Shown here piece after piece: positions 1 to 16,917 of a stretch of DNA of 64,000 bases (its first letter is position 1; each line of letters starts with the position of its first letter). The DNA lies in the NCBI GenBank assembly GCA_949825025.1, contig OX463779.1, forward strand, positions 21,124,816 through 21,188,815, written 5' to 3'. Made by a program: the position numbers and the translations under genes. Source of the stretch: Siphlonurus alternatus. Taxonomy: Eukaryota; Arthropoda; Insecta; Ephemeroptera; Siphlonuridae. The notes beneath the pieces are model-generated. The model ran no database searches. It was not told the origin of the DNA and worked only from the letters and a program-made list of their open reading frames with translations.

Positions 1-241
1 CGCACCTCACGTGCTTCCTGTACATCCCTCTCTCACCGTCTCCCCGCGTGATCCACCCGCAAGGCGTGAATAATCCCAGCCCAAGGCCACCAGACACTAA
101 TCCTGACACCTTGATTGAGATGCAGGAGGAACTAATAAAATTTAAATCCGATATATTATGTATTAATGTAGAACATGTGTATTATACGTTCTGCTCTGCT
201 CTTTTTTCTTTAACGGTTTAGGTTTAATCTCTTATTATAAA

Positions 242-246
<5 letters not shown>

Positions 247-299
<53 letters not shown>
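247..299. repeat. (TA)n microsatellite
   Basis: Uninterrupted TA dinucleotide run of about 53 bp. Confidence 0.95.
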
Positions 300-301
<2 letters not shown>

Positions 302-534
302 ATGGAGGCTTCAAGTCCTTCAAGACTAACTTCAAGTCAGCTGATTTTGCGGTAATCCAACCGTCCTATCCAAACTCATGTAAAAAAAAAAAATGAAATT
401 GATTTTTTGGCATTTAACAAATTTTTTAGAAGAAAATAAGCTCTTGATTCACTATCATACGACCCCTTAAATGGGGGGTAGGAGATCATAGGAGCGATGG
501 TTTCAAATTAATAGTATTAAAATATATATTATTA

Positions 535-700
<166 letters not shown>

Positions 701-3242
701 TAACATATAGCACTTGGCTTATAATTAAATGGAGAAAATTTGCCCGCCGGGGAACACCTGAAGCCTCTATTTAAAGTATAACAAAAATTGATTTTTTTTA
801 TGTAATGAAACTTCATATTATTAATATAATCATGTAATTTATGTAAATTTAACTTATCAAATATGCTGTGTTATTAACACAAATAATCTACATACATTAA
901 CTTATGCTTAATGCCATGAGGCATACAAATGGGTGGTGGCTCGGTTTGCGTGACACCGGACACCATGTTGTACCAAAGTCTGCATGTCGGCATGCGTGCT
1001 CGCGATATCGGCCAAGTAACAGGAGCCACTGGGAACCTGTGTCCTGATTTTACAAACTGAGTCGACCCTGAGACTCCAGGAATAGCATCTGAAAATTGTC
1101 CTTCATGTGTAATGAATAAGAAAGCTTCACTTTTTAAATTGATGAGAAAAAAATAATAAATTGTTTAAAAATAGATATGCCATGATTTCATAATATATGA
1201 TTATATCTTTTTATATAATTTTTGTATGTAATTATATAGACTCATGAGTCTGTGTGGGATACGATGACACTAAAATTTAATATAATTATGTCCAGTTTTT
1301 TTACGTGCCTCTCACAATTGGCTCCTCGTCATGACCGCGGTTTCAGATCCAAACTTGTTTGCTATATGTAATGTAAGGATCGTGGTAAATTATGCTGTAT
1401 TATATCTGGGAAAAGTGTAAATGAACACGACCTTGTGGGTTTATTACAAGTATATATTTTTTTTTGTACTTGAAGTCTCGAACTGGTAGTTTGATATGTT
1501 CGCCATAGCATTGATTGCGGGATTCCACGCAGCTATATTAAAAAAAATACATGCGTCAATTAATAAGGTGCTTTTTCATGTATTGGAATTAAAGCTGCAA
1601 AAAAAAGTGATGGAAGGATAAATCAATCGTCGCATAATTTCCTCTCTCTCTATACGCTTTGAAAGTTGACCTTTTCTCTGTGACCTGTGACGTAACGCGG
1701 AGAACAATGGAGCACCAATAACTGCGCGGTGGATGTCACTCACTCAACCTGGGTGTGATGTCGTCTTGCAAGCATCACAACCTCCTTGAGTGAGCGACAG
1801 TCCCGCGTGACTCCAGCAATGAAACTTCACCATCTCGCACCACGACCATGCAGCCAAGTCCATGCATCAGCACTCAAGACGTGACGCCCGGAGTTTTCAA
1901 GATGTCAACATTTTTATATGTGGCTTAGCTTTTAAATGCCAGTTTCAAGTTGAAATTTGTGTTGAGTTTAAAAAAAAAAAATCATTAACATTTAGCATAA
2001 AAATATATATATAACATATAATATGATTAATATGCATGGTAACTGGAATAATAAAATAATTTAATATATGCAGTTATGTTCAAATCATAACTGCATATAA
2101 TCATAACCTCCAGTTTTCTCTGCAAATTCTGCATGTTAATATTAAAATTTATATATAGATTCATATAGCATGTTAAGTGTTAAGTCTTAATAAAACCTGC
2201 ATCCTTTTTCATGCATTCAGTTACCATGCACGTACGTAATAATTCAATCGTATTTCTTGTGTTTTTCTTTTATCATATTACGACAGAAGAAAAATTCATT
2301 TACGAGTAATTATATGAAAGATCGAAATTTTGTGTTCGAACTTTTAGAATATATATATATGTTTTTTTTCAATCTTTTGGTTACATGCAGTTGTAATATA
2401 TAAATCATGTCGTTTCATTTCATTTTGTAAGGATAATAATAAACGATTATAAATAATTCAAAACTGGCTCATTTACACTTTAAAAAAAGAGCTTTATTAA
2501 ATTCTTATAACTGGAATGTAAATTTTTCTGCAAATTTCAGATTTTCAGTTACATACAGTTTTGAAATTGACGGTTTAAAGAAATTGAAAGTGCTATAGTT
2601 CCTATTTCCTATTCTTCGTGTTATATAAAATGTATAATATATTTTATTTACATTTTAAGTTAAAACTTCTTTTTGGTTGTACATGACAAACATAATTATA
2701 TATGTTTACGTCAAAGTTGGACATAGCACTGACAATACGGAGAAAAAAATAACTAAAAGTCACTGCAATGATAATAACATGTACAAATTTTAGTGTGTGC
2801 TTTTCTCGAAACTATTATTCAAAACTAAATGTATATAACTTTACATATTATTGTAATGTATATTGTTCTGAAGTCTAAACCTAATTATAGTAATCATAAT
2901 ATGTCGTGGAAACGTAATTTATTATTAGTAAATACATTAAATAGAGCATGTCTTCATGTGTATTTATGCATTCTTTTATGAAACTTCTAGAAGCATTAAA
3001 GTTTATGTTTACAAAAATTATGGACTGCAGTCACTCAACTTAAATATTTTTAACAGTCTATTAATGACGTAAGTTCAATATAGATAAGCTGCTGCAGTAT
3101 TATAAAATGTATTTAAATTGGGTCGAGCTTCTAGTTACTACACTTAGGGAGAGAACATTGAACTCTTTTATACAACTGTGTATATAAATATATATAAATA
3201 TAACACCTTAGAGAGTATAGAGTGTGTATGTATGTGTGTTTC

Positions 3243-3262
3243 AGAGAGAGAGAGAGAGAGAG
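3243..3262. repeat. (GA)n microsatellite
   Basis: Short perfect GA run of about 20 bp. Confidence 0.9.
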
Positions 3263-4159
3263 TAGTATTTATATACAGCTTGGTTGAGGTGGGCGGGGCA
3301 CAATTAAGCTCACTAGATGCGCCTCTGTGTGGATTAGCGTGGCGCCAGTCCTGCTAGGATGAGATACCATTGACGCCCCTTTGTCCAGGAATTCCTGCAG
3401 CATCTCTGCAGGCATTGTTGGAATTTGATATTTCATTTGTCACGCTTTGCACATACCGACAAAAACTAATACTTAATGTGACGTAATAAATTTAATGAAG
3501 TTAAAATTAAAAGTTCCCATAAAGCCCATGTAAAAAAAAAAAAAAAAAAAAAATTAATTTAGGTGCTGAAAAAGTTGCATACATTCCGGGGGAACTTCTT
3601 GGTGAACTATCAGTGAGTTCAGTTAAATTTACTATAAAAAAAATTCAATATTAAATTGAAGGCCTCTGCGTTTTAGTTTCATAAGTCGAATGAAAAATGA
3701 CACGTTTTATAAAAATATTTCTATTTTTTTCATTCTTGGCCTCGTTATAACTTATACAAATGCAATACTCATGTCAAAATCAGCATAACACTGTTGTAAT
3801 TTTGTTACGTGATATTTTTGTAATGTAAATGAATGGATTAATTATATTATAGTACGTAGATCCTTTTGTGTTATTCTGAAAATTTCAAACTTGGATGTAC
3901 TTCATGAAAATCACGCATATATGATGCACCATAAAACATTAAAAAATTTAACAGAACTCGTTAAAATAAATAATTAATATTTTCTAATAGTTAACTATAT
4001 ATTTTTTTTAATTTAACAGCTCTTTTACTACTCGGTCTTTTTAAAGCTCTAAACTTACATATGAACTTATATTAATTAACACGAAACAATAATTTTTAAC
4101 TCGAGCATCTTTGGCCCAATCCCAAATTAACATTGAAGGTTCCCGTCAATAACAAAGAT

Positions 4160-4279
4160 CACGTGGCCTGCTATACAGCATTATTGGTAACTTGAATTTG
4201 CCTGTTAAGCTGCAGCCTCACGTCGCCGCTTACGTAAGTGTGTGTTGCTTGATTGGCGCTGATCACGTGGCCACACGTG
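4160..4279. promoter_or_regulatory. Cluster of three CACGTG E-boxes
   Basis: CACGTG occurs at 4160-4165, 4264-4269 and 4274-4279. The last two start 10 bp apart, about one helical turn, and form a near-palindrome at 4263-4280. The first two share the longer core GATCACGTGGCC. CACGTG is the canonical site for bHLH factors such as MYC/MAX, USF and CLOCK/CYCLE. No transcription start is seen, so a regulatory role is inference. Confidence 0.3.
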
Positions 4280-5140
4280 ATGCCCAGATGGCGCTGCTGT
4301 CTGTGGAGACTTCACGTTCAAATTGTACCGAGTCTGCATATTGCTGCAGCTAGGGTGCTCTTTTACTGTACAAACATGAGGAGCAAGCCGACACCCTCCC
4401 TTGTGCATGCAGTCATAAACATTATGGCCTCCTTCTTAAAATTCTAAATATATATAGTATAATATACCCTCTCATTTTTATCTCTTAACATAAAAATCTG
4501 CAGTCAACTTTTTTATAATACATTGCAAACGTTTTATGTATATGTTCTTGTGTTTAAAGATTTGCTACAGTACATAAAAAAAAAATCAAAAAGCATAAAG
4601 CATAAAAAATGAAATTCTCTATTCTTGCGTACGCATTTTGTTATTATAAGAATAATGCAGCAAAGGAACAGCTGCAAACAATTAAAATTTATATTTATAC
4701 TAAATTTTGTCATTTCTATTTTATTATTGCAGTTAACTCAGTTTTGAGAAATGAGAGCTAAAAATAATGAAAACTATGAAAAAAATTACGTTACAAAATA
4801 GTTTTGAAGGTTTTTTTTTTTTTTTTTAATATACAGAGAATCAAGACTTAATTAATTAAAAGCTTTTTTTGCTCGTTTGTTCCATGTATAATTAATTTCT
4901 TCGTGCCAATTAACGTTGGTGCGTTTATAACGCTCATAGTTCATACTAAGTAATAAAGGCTAAATATTGTCACTTCCACATCGGCAAAGGTCAGGATGAT
5001 GGAAGTGACAGCGAAGCCCTAGCAGCCCGCCTCTGCACTGGAACGACACTTGATACGCGAGAACGCGAGAGGAAGCGGCCGCCGCGAGCGGAACTTGATA
5101 TCAGCAGCATGTGGCGCGTCTGCTACAGTGACCTTATGGC

Positions 5141-5240
<100 letters not shown>

Positions 5241-5651
5241 CATTTGCAATTCGCACAGAGCCGCATTAAAATCAACCCAACCTTAAATGATCTTGAGAAC
5301 CTTGACTTATCATAATCTGTAATATACAACTCTTTTTATAGTTTTTTTAAAGAAACATCTTTGAATTATTACCAAATTTCCAAATTATTAACTTTATTTT
5401 TTTTTATATACTAAAATAAGACAGATCCGACAGATCACACACCACACCTCTAAATTATATATAACAGCAGCTGCAATCTATATAATATTATTAAAATTCT
5501 TATAGAATTGGAGCGCATATTTTTAGAATCTTATTAGCTATAAGTATTTTTAAAATTAGTATTTCTATGTATCATAAAAATATATATATATGACGAGCTT
5601 GTTAATTTTAATTTGTTGCACATTTCTTAATATTTTCTCTGTATGTTTCAG

Positions 5652-9055
<3,404 letters not shown>

Positions 9056-9144
9056 CAACCCCGTGCAAACAGACTTTAAGCATAATATATATTTATAATA
9101 AGGAACATAATTTGTGATAACCGTGATTAGTAACCCATTTAGTA

Positions 9145-9150
9145 AATAAA
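9145..9150 (+). terminator. Candidate polyadenylation signal of the metalloproteinase gene
   Basis: AATAAA lies 90 bp after the stop codon at 9055. Other AATAAA-like hexamers occur in this AT-rich DNA, so the site used is not certain. Confidence 0.4.
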
Positions 9151-10606
9151 CAATGATAAAAAAAGTTATAATCGAAAATATTTCAATATAAAATAATAAT
9201 TGTTTTTCTTTTGCAATAATATTTTTTGTTTGTGCTTCCCGCTCGATTGCTCGATATATATGCAATACTGAAAATATTTTCACTGTGTCTATATAATTGC
9301 TTTTTTAATTCACTTTAAAATTAAAATAATTTCATAATATATAATATATGTAATATAAAAACATGATAAAACTGTGATTTATTTTCAAATTAAGACACAT
9401 TTTTGCCAATGTACGTAATTCATTTTTGTGTTTTGCTACAATGGTTGCATGTTTAAAAAATGTATTATATTATATTAAATAATAAATATCCTAATATTAT
9501 ATTTAATGTTAGCAATCCATGACTTGTAATGTATAAAAACATAAAAACAATAATTAATAAACTCAATGTTGTGTGAAGCTAAAATCGATATATATATATG
9601 GCAAATCAATATTTAATTACAAATTTACCTATTTGGAATATAATTATTATTGGAAGCAAAATAATTTGGATCTTGCTAAGTACACACTGTGTTTACATTT
9701 AATAGCACAACTAAAAATGATCGGCATTTAAAAGCACTGACGAATAAATTTTATCCAAGCTTGACAGAAATAATATTTATTAACAATCCATCAGTATTTA
9801 TTGACCAATAATGACAATTTCATCTAATATTAGTAATATTATGTCATTTGTCATACATCATCTACTGTCATCAATTTAAATCTTGTAGATCTCAATGTAA
9901 TAAAAATTATAATGACATTTTTGTTTTAATATATGGCTCATTGTTTTTATAACTTTTAATCTTTTTATGTATTAGGTAATTTTATCTTATAATTTTTAAT
10001 TATAAATGCCTCAATATAAAACTGGAATTAATTACTTTTTACTTTGAATTATTCTTATTATTTTTAAATAATTTATTATGTCCCTTCGTTTATCTCAGAA
10101 ACATTATTGAAATAAGTTAAAACTCTGTCCATTGCGTTGAATTCGCCTTAAGGTTATGCAACTTTTTCGACATCAAAACGAAGCATGCTGCATAATTATG
10201 CAACCTACAGGGGTGAAGACAGCTGTTATAATTACCTTATAATAGTTATAATTATTACCTCGAAGTAAAATTATCTGTCATGGCAGGTAATTTTAAATTA
10301 TTTCGTGGAAAATACGATATTTACGTCAATAAAAGGAAGTATATACAAAAAATGGATTCACTGTATCATCATTCACATGGCGATTTTTATCATGCGACGC
10401 GACGCGAATAATCGCACTTGCTGTAACATCCATTGGCGGCCATATTTGGCGATTAAAAGAAAAAGAGCATCGTAATTAGCGCGATTCCCGGTGAATTCGC
10501 CGCCGCATATAGGATCGTATAGGATTTCACAGCTTTTACGTCAAAATCGCGACGCATCGCCGTTTTGTCGCCATCTGAATCCGCCTTTTTTTTTTTTTTT
10601 TTTTTT

Positions 10607-10701
<95 letters not shown>

Positions 10702-11912
10702 CACCCGCAGTTAATCTTTATGGTAAAAATTAATTAATAAACTTATTTTTTATAATTTATTAAAGCTCTTAATTTTTTAAGGGATTGAATTCTCTTTTTA
10801 TTACAAAATAATTAAGGTATATCCGTAAAACAAAAATTAAAACAAAAATCATGCAACTGTATATTAAAGTTTCAAAATTATGCCATTTATACCTAATCAG
10901 TCAATATTTTTTAAAGCATTTATTAAATTCTCCCTAAAGGAATTATTTCTCACAAAATTTAATAATTATTTTAAATAAGCTAGGGTCATACAAAGAGACC
11001 GACAATTGGTGGAGTTAAATAAATAATTAAATTAGATTATAAATAATGAATTATATAATATTATACAATGTACAATTGTACATTATACAAATTAAATATA
11101 ATACAATATTTACTATTATTATATTTATTATTATAGTTTTTTTATGACATGAATTAGCAATATCTAATATTACTACAGAAAATAATATAATTATAGTAAC
11201 ATTATATACAATATTACTAGTATTTTACTCTAAATGATTAATTATTTAATTTGTGCAGATTTTAGCTCATAATTGTGATTAAAAAAATGTGGAACTTAAA
11301 TAAGGTACTGCATTTCAAGTGAATTTATCTGGTTTTCTCAGTAGGGCAAATTAATTGAGACTGAAAAAATATGTAAAATAAATGAGGAATAAATCATGAT
11401 CGAGGCCTATTGCTTGTGTATTTTTAGTATGTATTTCATAGATGATTATAATATTATTATTATTAGTCTTTTATTAAACACAAAAAGTGTTCATACAACA
11501 TAGTATTATAAATATATATTCATTATAAATTAACACTGTAATAGAACACATAAAACACACATGCAAACTATATATAATAGTTACAGAATAATAGAAAATA
11601 ATAATAAAAGAATATAAAATAAAATAACAGATGATATTAACAGCCTGTTACATCATAATATATCATATATATATATATAAGCACATATATAAAACAAAAT
11701 ATGACATAGAAAATAAACAGAATAAAAAACTTATTGCTTAATTGCTATTCAAAATATAGACTATATGAAGTCTCCCTTGGCATAATCGCTGATAGGTTTA
11801 ATTCTAGATTTACAGATATTTAAATGATATTGGCTACAATATTCATTACATAATTTACATACACAGGATTGTTCAGCTTTATGATAATTAACCAGAGGAT
11901 TTACAGATTAAA
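9151..11912. other. AT-rich intergenic stretch
   Basis: No gene is seen. A CpG-containing island at about 10380-10590 has several GCGACGC-type words, then a poly-T tract (10586-10607) running into a long (TA)n. The rest is AT-rich without recognisable elements. Confidence 0.5.
10586..10699. repeat. Poly-T tract followed by (TA)n microsatellite
   Basis: A 22-base T run is followed by about 90 bp of TA dinucleotides. An A/T tract beside a microsatellite is a common trace of a retroposed poly-A tail, but no element body was recognised. Confidence 0.9.
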
Positions 11913-12088
11913 TTATGGAAGCCGTGAACAGCTTGGATCTATCCAATTGGGGCAGAGACACCAATGTTTACATGTCATAGCATCAGTGCTGTAAAACTCA
12001 GGATTAATATCCTGAGCTTTTTGATTCCTGACAGCTAGAAAATTGGAATATTGATCTGTCATTGGAAGTTTAAACATTTCTTTGATTT
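11913..12088 (-). CDS. Candidate terminal exon, unrecognised product
   Basis: On the minus strand an acceptor (TTTTATTACAG) precedes an open frame of 57 codons ending in TAA at 11913-11915. The peptide is not low-complexity, unlike most frames in this AT-rich DNA. It includes EMFKLPMTDQYSNF and a C-terminal stretch rich in Cys and Trp (CKHWCLCPNW). No start is needed if it is an internal or terminal exon. It could belong to the same minus-strand gene as the exons at 15732-15882 and 17681-17816, but no phase-consistent chain was established. It could also be a decayed fragment. I do not recognise the family. Confidence 0.3.
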
Positions 12089-12776
12089 CTGTAATAAAAT
12101 AATTGGAATCTATCAGAGCTATAGTTTATAAACTATAGTTTATATATAGGCCAGTCTAGTTTCGGTAAATTTTGATAATATTAAATTTTTATATCTATAG
12201 TTAGTTATATATATTAATTTTATATCTAAATATTGAAATTATTTTTTTAAGCCTTTTTTTTCAACTCACAATTAATATATTGACCAACAATCCAACACAC
12301 CTTAGAATCCTCTGCTTATTGTAGCCATGGCATATGCAGTAGAAAACATACAGTAATTTAATTAATTAAGTTATTATATATAAAATATAAAAAATATATG
12401 ATATGATATAAGAGAATTAAGATATTGATGCATAATAATTCATATTATTAAATAAAAAGTAAATGGTGAAATATTTTTTGGTCCAAATCCATCGAACGTT
12501 TCGATCTATATAATATAATACTCGTATATATTATAGTATATTGTATATAGCTAAATCTATTAATATATTATATAATTCTATTGAATATTTATATTATGTA
12601 AAATATATGTATAGACATATTATATATTTAGTAAAACAAAATAATGTATTAAAAATTATACTGTAGTTAAATATTATGTATATTATAGTTATCTAGTTAA
12701 AAGTTTAAACAATTATATATAACCCGGCCTCGATCGGCCAGCGATTCCTGATTATATAATAGAGGTTTAATGAGAA

Positions 12777-12779
<3 letters not shown>

Positions 12780-12851
<72 letters not shown>
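12780..12851. repeat. (TA)n microsatellite
   Basis: Perfect TA dinucleotide run of about 72 bp. Confidence 0.95.
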
Positions 12852-12853
<2 letters not shown>

Positions 12854-13920
12854 GTCTCAATTGCACGGGAGCCTAGCATGCAGCATGGGAGACCACAATT
12901 TTATAAAAAAATATACGGTCTCTGCTTTTTAGATTGACTTACAGCTAAGTTACAGGTATTACAGAAAAACAGAGCTGTCAAAATCTCTATTTATAATAAT
13001 TTAATAATTGATTGACACGATTAATTAAGCTTAATTAAGCTTGCATGGCGAGTAATTCGAATGAAAGCTTGAATGTTCGTACATTTTGAAGTTTTGAGCG
13101 CTGGCGCTATTTTTGAGCCTCATTATTGTAAGTTTTACTCACCAGAGGACACTACCATACTGCTCGCACATGCGGGCGGGTTACATAAACAAATGCCATT
13201 TTCATTGTGTGCCAAAAATGGCGGCCATTTCCGGTCAACAGTGCTGCCCTTGGTAAAAAAGTTTATGAACTACTTGCAGAAAGCATGTTTTTAGGGGGGA
13301 TAAATTGAAACCAATTCAAATAATATTAGGTAAAATATATATTTATATATATTATATAATATGTTAATTCCAATTAACAAAAAACTATAATTTTGTATAA
13401 TAATGTATTCAAGAGACTCGCTTTTAATAATTTTAGAAAGTTAATTAATATATATTTTTACATGATGCACTAATTAAATTCCACATGTAAAAATTAATTA
13501 AGACAGAAAATTTAATTTACTCTGAGAATTAGTGATATATAAGTTAAGCTAGAATATTTAATATATATATATATATACTGTTTTTATTTTACCTATACTT
13601 TATACAGTAATTATTAATTAAATTAACAATCCTCTGATTGCTCGATTATCGGCGATATCTCTGAACTATAATATATATATATATTTAATATATTATACAC
13701 ACATATATATAGCCAGAGTAGTGTATACTTTACTTAATTATTTCACACATAATGAAGTATTTTATCCATGATTTTACATTAATTAAATATCACTTAATTG
13801 ATACATTTAAAATTACCTTTCAATTTTTCCCTTATATGTAATGGAGATTTTACAATTTCATGATTTGTAATACTGTATTTTTCCCTGTATTAGAATTTTA
13901 ATATATATATAATATATATA

Positions 13921-13990
13921 TTGATTGATTGCATGGTTGGTATTTTGAGGCAATTGACACATGTTTTTGTCATGCATGCCATGTATTCCC
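13921..13990 (+). repeat. Dispersed repeat, copy 1
   Basis: About 65 bp containing GGTTGGTATTTTGAGGCAAT, then CAATTGACACAT and a GTCATG...GCC end. Diverged copies occur at 18926-18990 (+) and 26900-26960 (-). Family unknown; possibly the tail of a SINE or LINE. Confidence 0.6.
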
Positions 13991-14098
13991 CCGACTTGTC
14001 CTATAATTTAAACCTCAACATCAGCATATATCATACATCTATATATATATGCCATGAAAACATAGATTGTAGGAACTAATAGAATTTATAAAGAATTT

Positions 14099-14102
<4 letters not shown>

Positions 14103-14138
<36 letters not shown>
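14103..14138. repeat. (TA)n microsatellite
   Basis: Short TA run just before a hairpin element; a similar run lies at 14449-14492 on its other side. Confidence 0.9.
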
Positions 14139-14141
<3 letters not shown>

Positions 14142-14184
14142 ATATATATATACATACATACATATAATATTATATTTATTATTT

Positions 14185-14416
14185 AAAAAAAAAATCCCAC
14201 ATGAAAATTCTGAAAAAAAAAATGTTCTCCCTTTCATCCCCTATCAGTAGCCAAAATATCAGGTATAAAAATCCATAACTAAAGAAAAGCTTGAATTGGT
14301 ACACCTGATATTTTAATTTTAGCTACTGCTTGATAGAGGGGATGTAGAGGAAAACATTTTAAATTTTTGTCATAATTTGTCATAATGTGTGGGATTTTTT
14401 TTTTTTTTTTTTTTTA
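14185..14416. mobile_element. Hairpin (MITE-like) element, about 230 bp
   Basis: Imperfect inverted repeat. The left arm starts with an A-run and TCCCACAT and contains CATCCCCTATCAGTAGC and ATATCAGGT. The right arm mirrors this with ACCTGATATT, GCTACTG and TGATAGAGGGGATG, and ends TGTGTGGGA plus a T-run. No coding capacity. The diverged arms suggest an old copy. Target-site duplication cannot be defined because both ends are homopolymers. Confidence 0.65.
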
Positions 14417-14445
14417 ACATTGAGCCTGTTACCATATTTCCCCTT

Positions 14446-14448
<3 letters not shown>

Positions 14449-14492
<44 letters not shown>
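14449..14492. repeat. (TA)n microsatellite
   Basis: Perfect TA run of about 44 bp. Confidence 0.9.
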
Positions 14493-14495
<3 letters not shown>

Positions 14496-14859
14496 ATAAT
14501 TACAGTATATGATATTTAAGCATTCTTTACCCATGCACAGACACAATTCAAGTAATTAATATAATATATGGGATGATTGCATGAGAAAATTTAGCTAATT
14601 TTAACACACGGCAAAACCTTAAACTGCACACATTTTTGCTTCAGATATAGCTGGATGTACATGCATTTTGTTGGTATAGCCAAATTTCATTATCATTATA
14701 TTAGTTTTATATTTTGTTTGTATATTATATTTATTAATTATAATTAATTATATAATGATAATGAAATTTTACTTACACCAAATTAAAGTTTCGCTGGAGA
14801 TTGAAAAACAATTTTATTACATACATTAAAAACCAAACAATGTTTAACAGAAACCCACA

Positions 14860-15085
14860 ATGCTGTAGCTGTGGGAGTACTGGAGGAACTTGCAAGGAGC
14901 CACATGTAGCGCACAGTCCCTCCACAACAGTGCTCTGCTCATCCTTATCAGCCAGGCCATCAGCTGGTGGCCGGTATGTAGTAATGGAGGAGCACAGGAA
15001 CCATATAGCACCTCTTCGTCATGGTGTGCTAATACTTCAGCTCACACTCATGCAGCTGGGTCATCAGCGAGTGATAAATAACTGA
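14860..15085 (-). other. GC-richer island with coding-like minus-strand frames
   Basis: Base composition rises sharply above its surroundings. On the minus strand an acceptor-like TATATTTCAG precedes the island. Two different frames are open for stretches that look non-random, for example HHDEEVLYGSCAPP in one and VEGLCATCGS in another. No single frame crosses the island. It may be a decayed exon, two small exons or a repeat. No identification. Confidence 0.25.
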
Positions 15086-15731
15086 AATATAACTGATAAA
15101 AAAAATAATAATAATGTTACGTATAATAATAAATGCATTTTTTTTCATCTATATAATGTTATGTATAACAGTAAAAGTTAAATAAAAAGTCATTTTAACA
15201 CATTATATTAAGGCATGAAAGCAAATTCTCATTTTTTTTTTTTTTTTATGTAAAAGAAATAAACTGCATAATCCAATGCACAAAATTACAAGGAATATGT
15301 TGATTTTCTAGTACGTTACATAATACTGAAGCACACTATATATAATGATGCATTCTCATATACAGTTATATATTAATGGTCATCATGCTGATTGAAGTTT
15401 CCACATTTCCCTGGTTGAATTAGTCAAATGCTACAATATATTATGGTGGCTAAACCTATAATACTGTATGTAAAAAAACAAAACTTTTTTTTTTTTTCAC
15501 TAACAATAAAAAGATTTGTTAGGGAAAATTCCTGTATGGAACTTTAGTCCAAACTGAAAAAAACAGTGAATGATGCAAGATTTATATTTTTACATCATGT
15601 TGTATAACCAAGAAAAATAAAAAAAAATAAAAAAAAAACTTCACTTTCAAGTGCAAGATGGACCTTAGACAAATGAGCATCGCGAGGCACACTGATTTGA
15701 TAGATAACAATGCGCTTGTTAGGTGACGTAC

Positions 15732-15882
15732 CATTAGCGGCAGTTTGCTGGTGGCGAAACGGTCACACATGACGGCAGCCTCGGCCAGCTTGTCGGCCTG
15801 CAGCAGAGCGAGTGACGCTTCCTTGACGAGAGACTGCAGCCCCTCTCCCCCCCTCCTGTCTGGCAAGCAGCTCGAGAAGATG
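15732..15882 (-). CDS. Candidate internal exon of an unrecognised minus-strand gene
   Basis: GC-richer block with a good minus-strand donor (ATG|GTACGT, exon end at 15732) and pyrimidine-rich acceptors upstream. The exact 5' edge is ambiguous: candidates leave the exon starting at 15882 or between 15862 and 15856. The frame encodes an amphipathic helix-like peptide including LQSLVKEASLALLQADKLAE and AAVMCDRF, typical of helical repeat proteins. I do not recognise the family. The splice phase does not join directly to the exon at 17681-17816, so at least one exon between them would be missing. Confidence 0.45.
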
Positions 15883-16220
15883 CTCAGAGGCAAGAGAGAA
15901 ACGCTGAAGACAAACCAAGCATTAGTTGGGTACAGCAGAGTTAAGGATTGATGTCAGTGGTATAAGAAATAGGCTTAGACAACTCTCTGAAAATTGTAGA
16001 AAACATTCATAATTCATGGAAATTATTTTTCATGAGAAATTAACTAAAATCGGAGACAATTTTGATATATTTAGCATTTTGTATTAACATTGTTTTATAT
16101 ATGGACTGTTGTGGCTTTTAGTCAAATCAGAATCTTCACAAGAAAAAAAAAAATAATAATACTGAAATCCTACACATTTTTTATTTTTAATTTTTTTTTT
16201 ACACCACGAACTAATGAATT

Positions 16221-16657
16221 ATATATTTTAAAGGAAAGGATAGGAATAACCAGCAAGGCCTTACCGATCGAGAAGTCACGGAAGGAGAAAATCTTGCGGT
16301 CACAGTTTCACTCGAAAAATAGTTAAATATCTACATTTTGAAGACGTTTCGCACCGTCTAGGTGCTTCATCAGTCCAGAGAGAAGTAAACTGATTTTAAT
16401 AAAGTTTCTGGCTAGCTGGTTAGCGTGGAAGGGAAAGGGGAAGGCAGGGAGAGGGGAAGGTAAGGAGAGAGGTGTGGGGGGGTGGGCAAGGAAGGGAAAA
16501 TGTTTTGCAAATTGGGAAATTTTTTAAATATTTACAAGGTGGGGGAAACGTATATACAAGAAGGAAAATTTATATACAAGGAGGGAAATTTTTTAATATT
16601 TACAGAGTCAAGGAATTGCCTTGCTGGCTATTCCTATCCTTTCCTTTAAAATATATA
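16221..16657. mobile_element. Element bounded by 40 bp inverted repeats
   Basis: The sequence at 16221-16260 (TTTTAAAGGAAAGGATAGGA and onward) recurs inverted at about 16617-16657 with very few mismatches. Between them lie G-rich, A-rich repeats and a segment near 16345-16375 reading GACGTTTCGCACCG and TGCTTCATCAG. Sequences of that kind (GATGAAGCA...CGAAACGTC on the minus strand) recur in some animal transposable elements, from memory. No coding frame survives. Class uncertain. Confidence 0.45.
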
Positions 16658-16917
16658 TCACAACCGAAATGGTTTATTTTCCTTAAAACTAATGAATTAT
16701 TATTTTTGTTATTTTGTATTTATTTTAAAAAGTTAATACCCTTGACATTATTTTACCCTTCCGGGTGTGGCCAGGCCGATATTTAGCCTTGTCAGTAAGA
16801 GTTATCTTGCGACCATGCTGGGGCTTACCAGGCTCCCAGAACCCTTTCCTGCACTGTTCTGGGCTCCTACTACCAGATTTGTGCAGCCTGCAGTGGCAGT
16901 GCAATACTGCGGGGCAG

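Larger units (their letters stand above)
12089..14184. other. AT-rich stretch without recognised gene
   Basis: Holds a (TA)n run, a less AT-rich island at about 13060-13300 with ATGGCGGCC beside TTTCCGG (YY1- and ETS-like words), and one copy of a dispersed repeat at 13921-13990. No supported coding region. Confidence 0.45.

Noticed and set aside
13204..13245. TBCA first exon starting at ATGGCGGCC
   Set aside because: The frame closes after about 12 codons and does not resemble the TBCA N-terminus.
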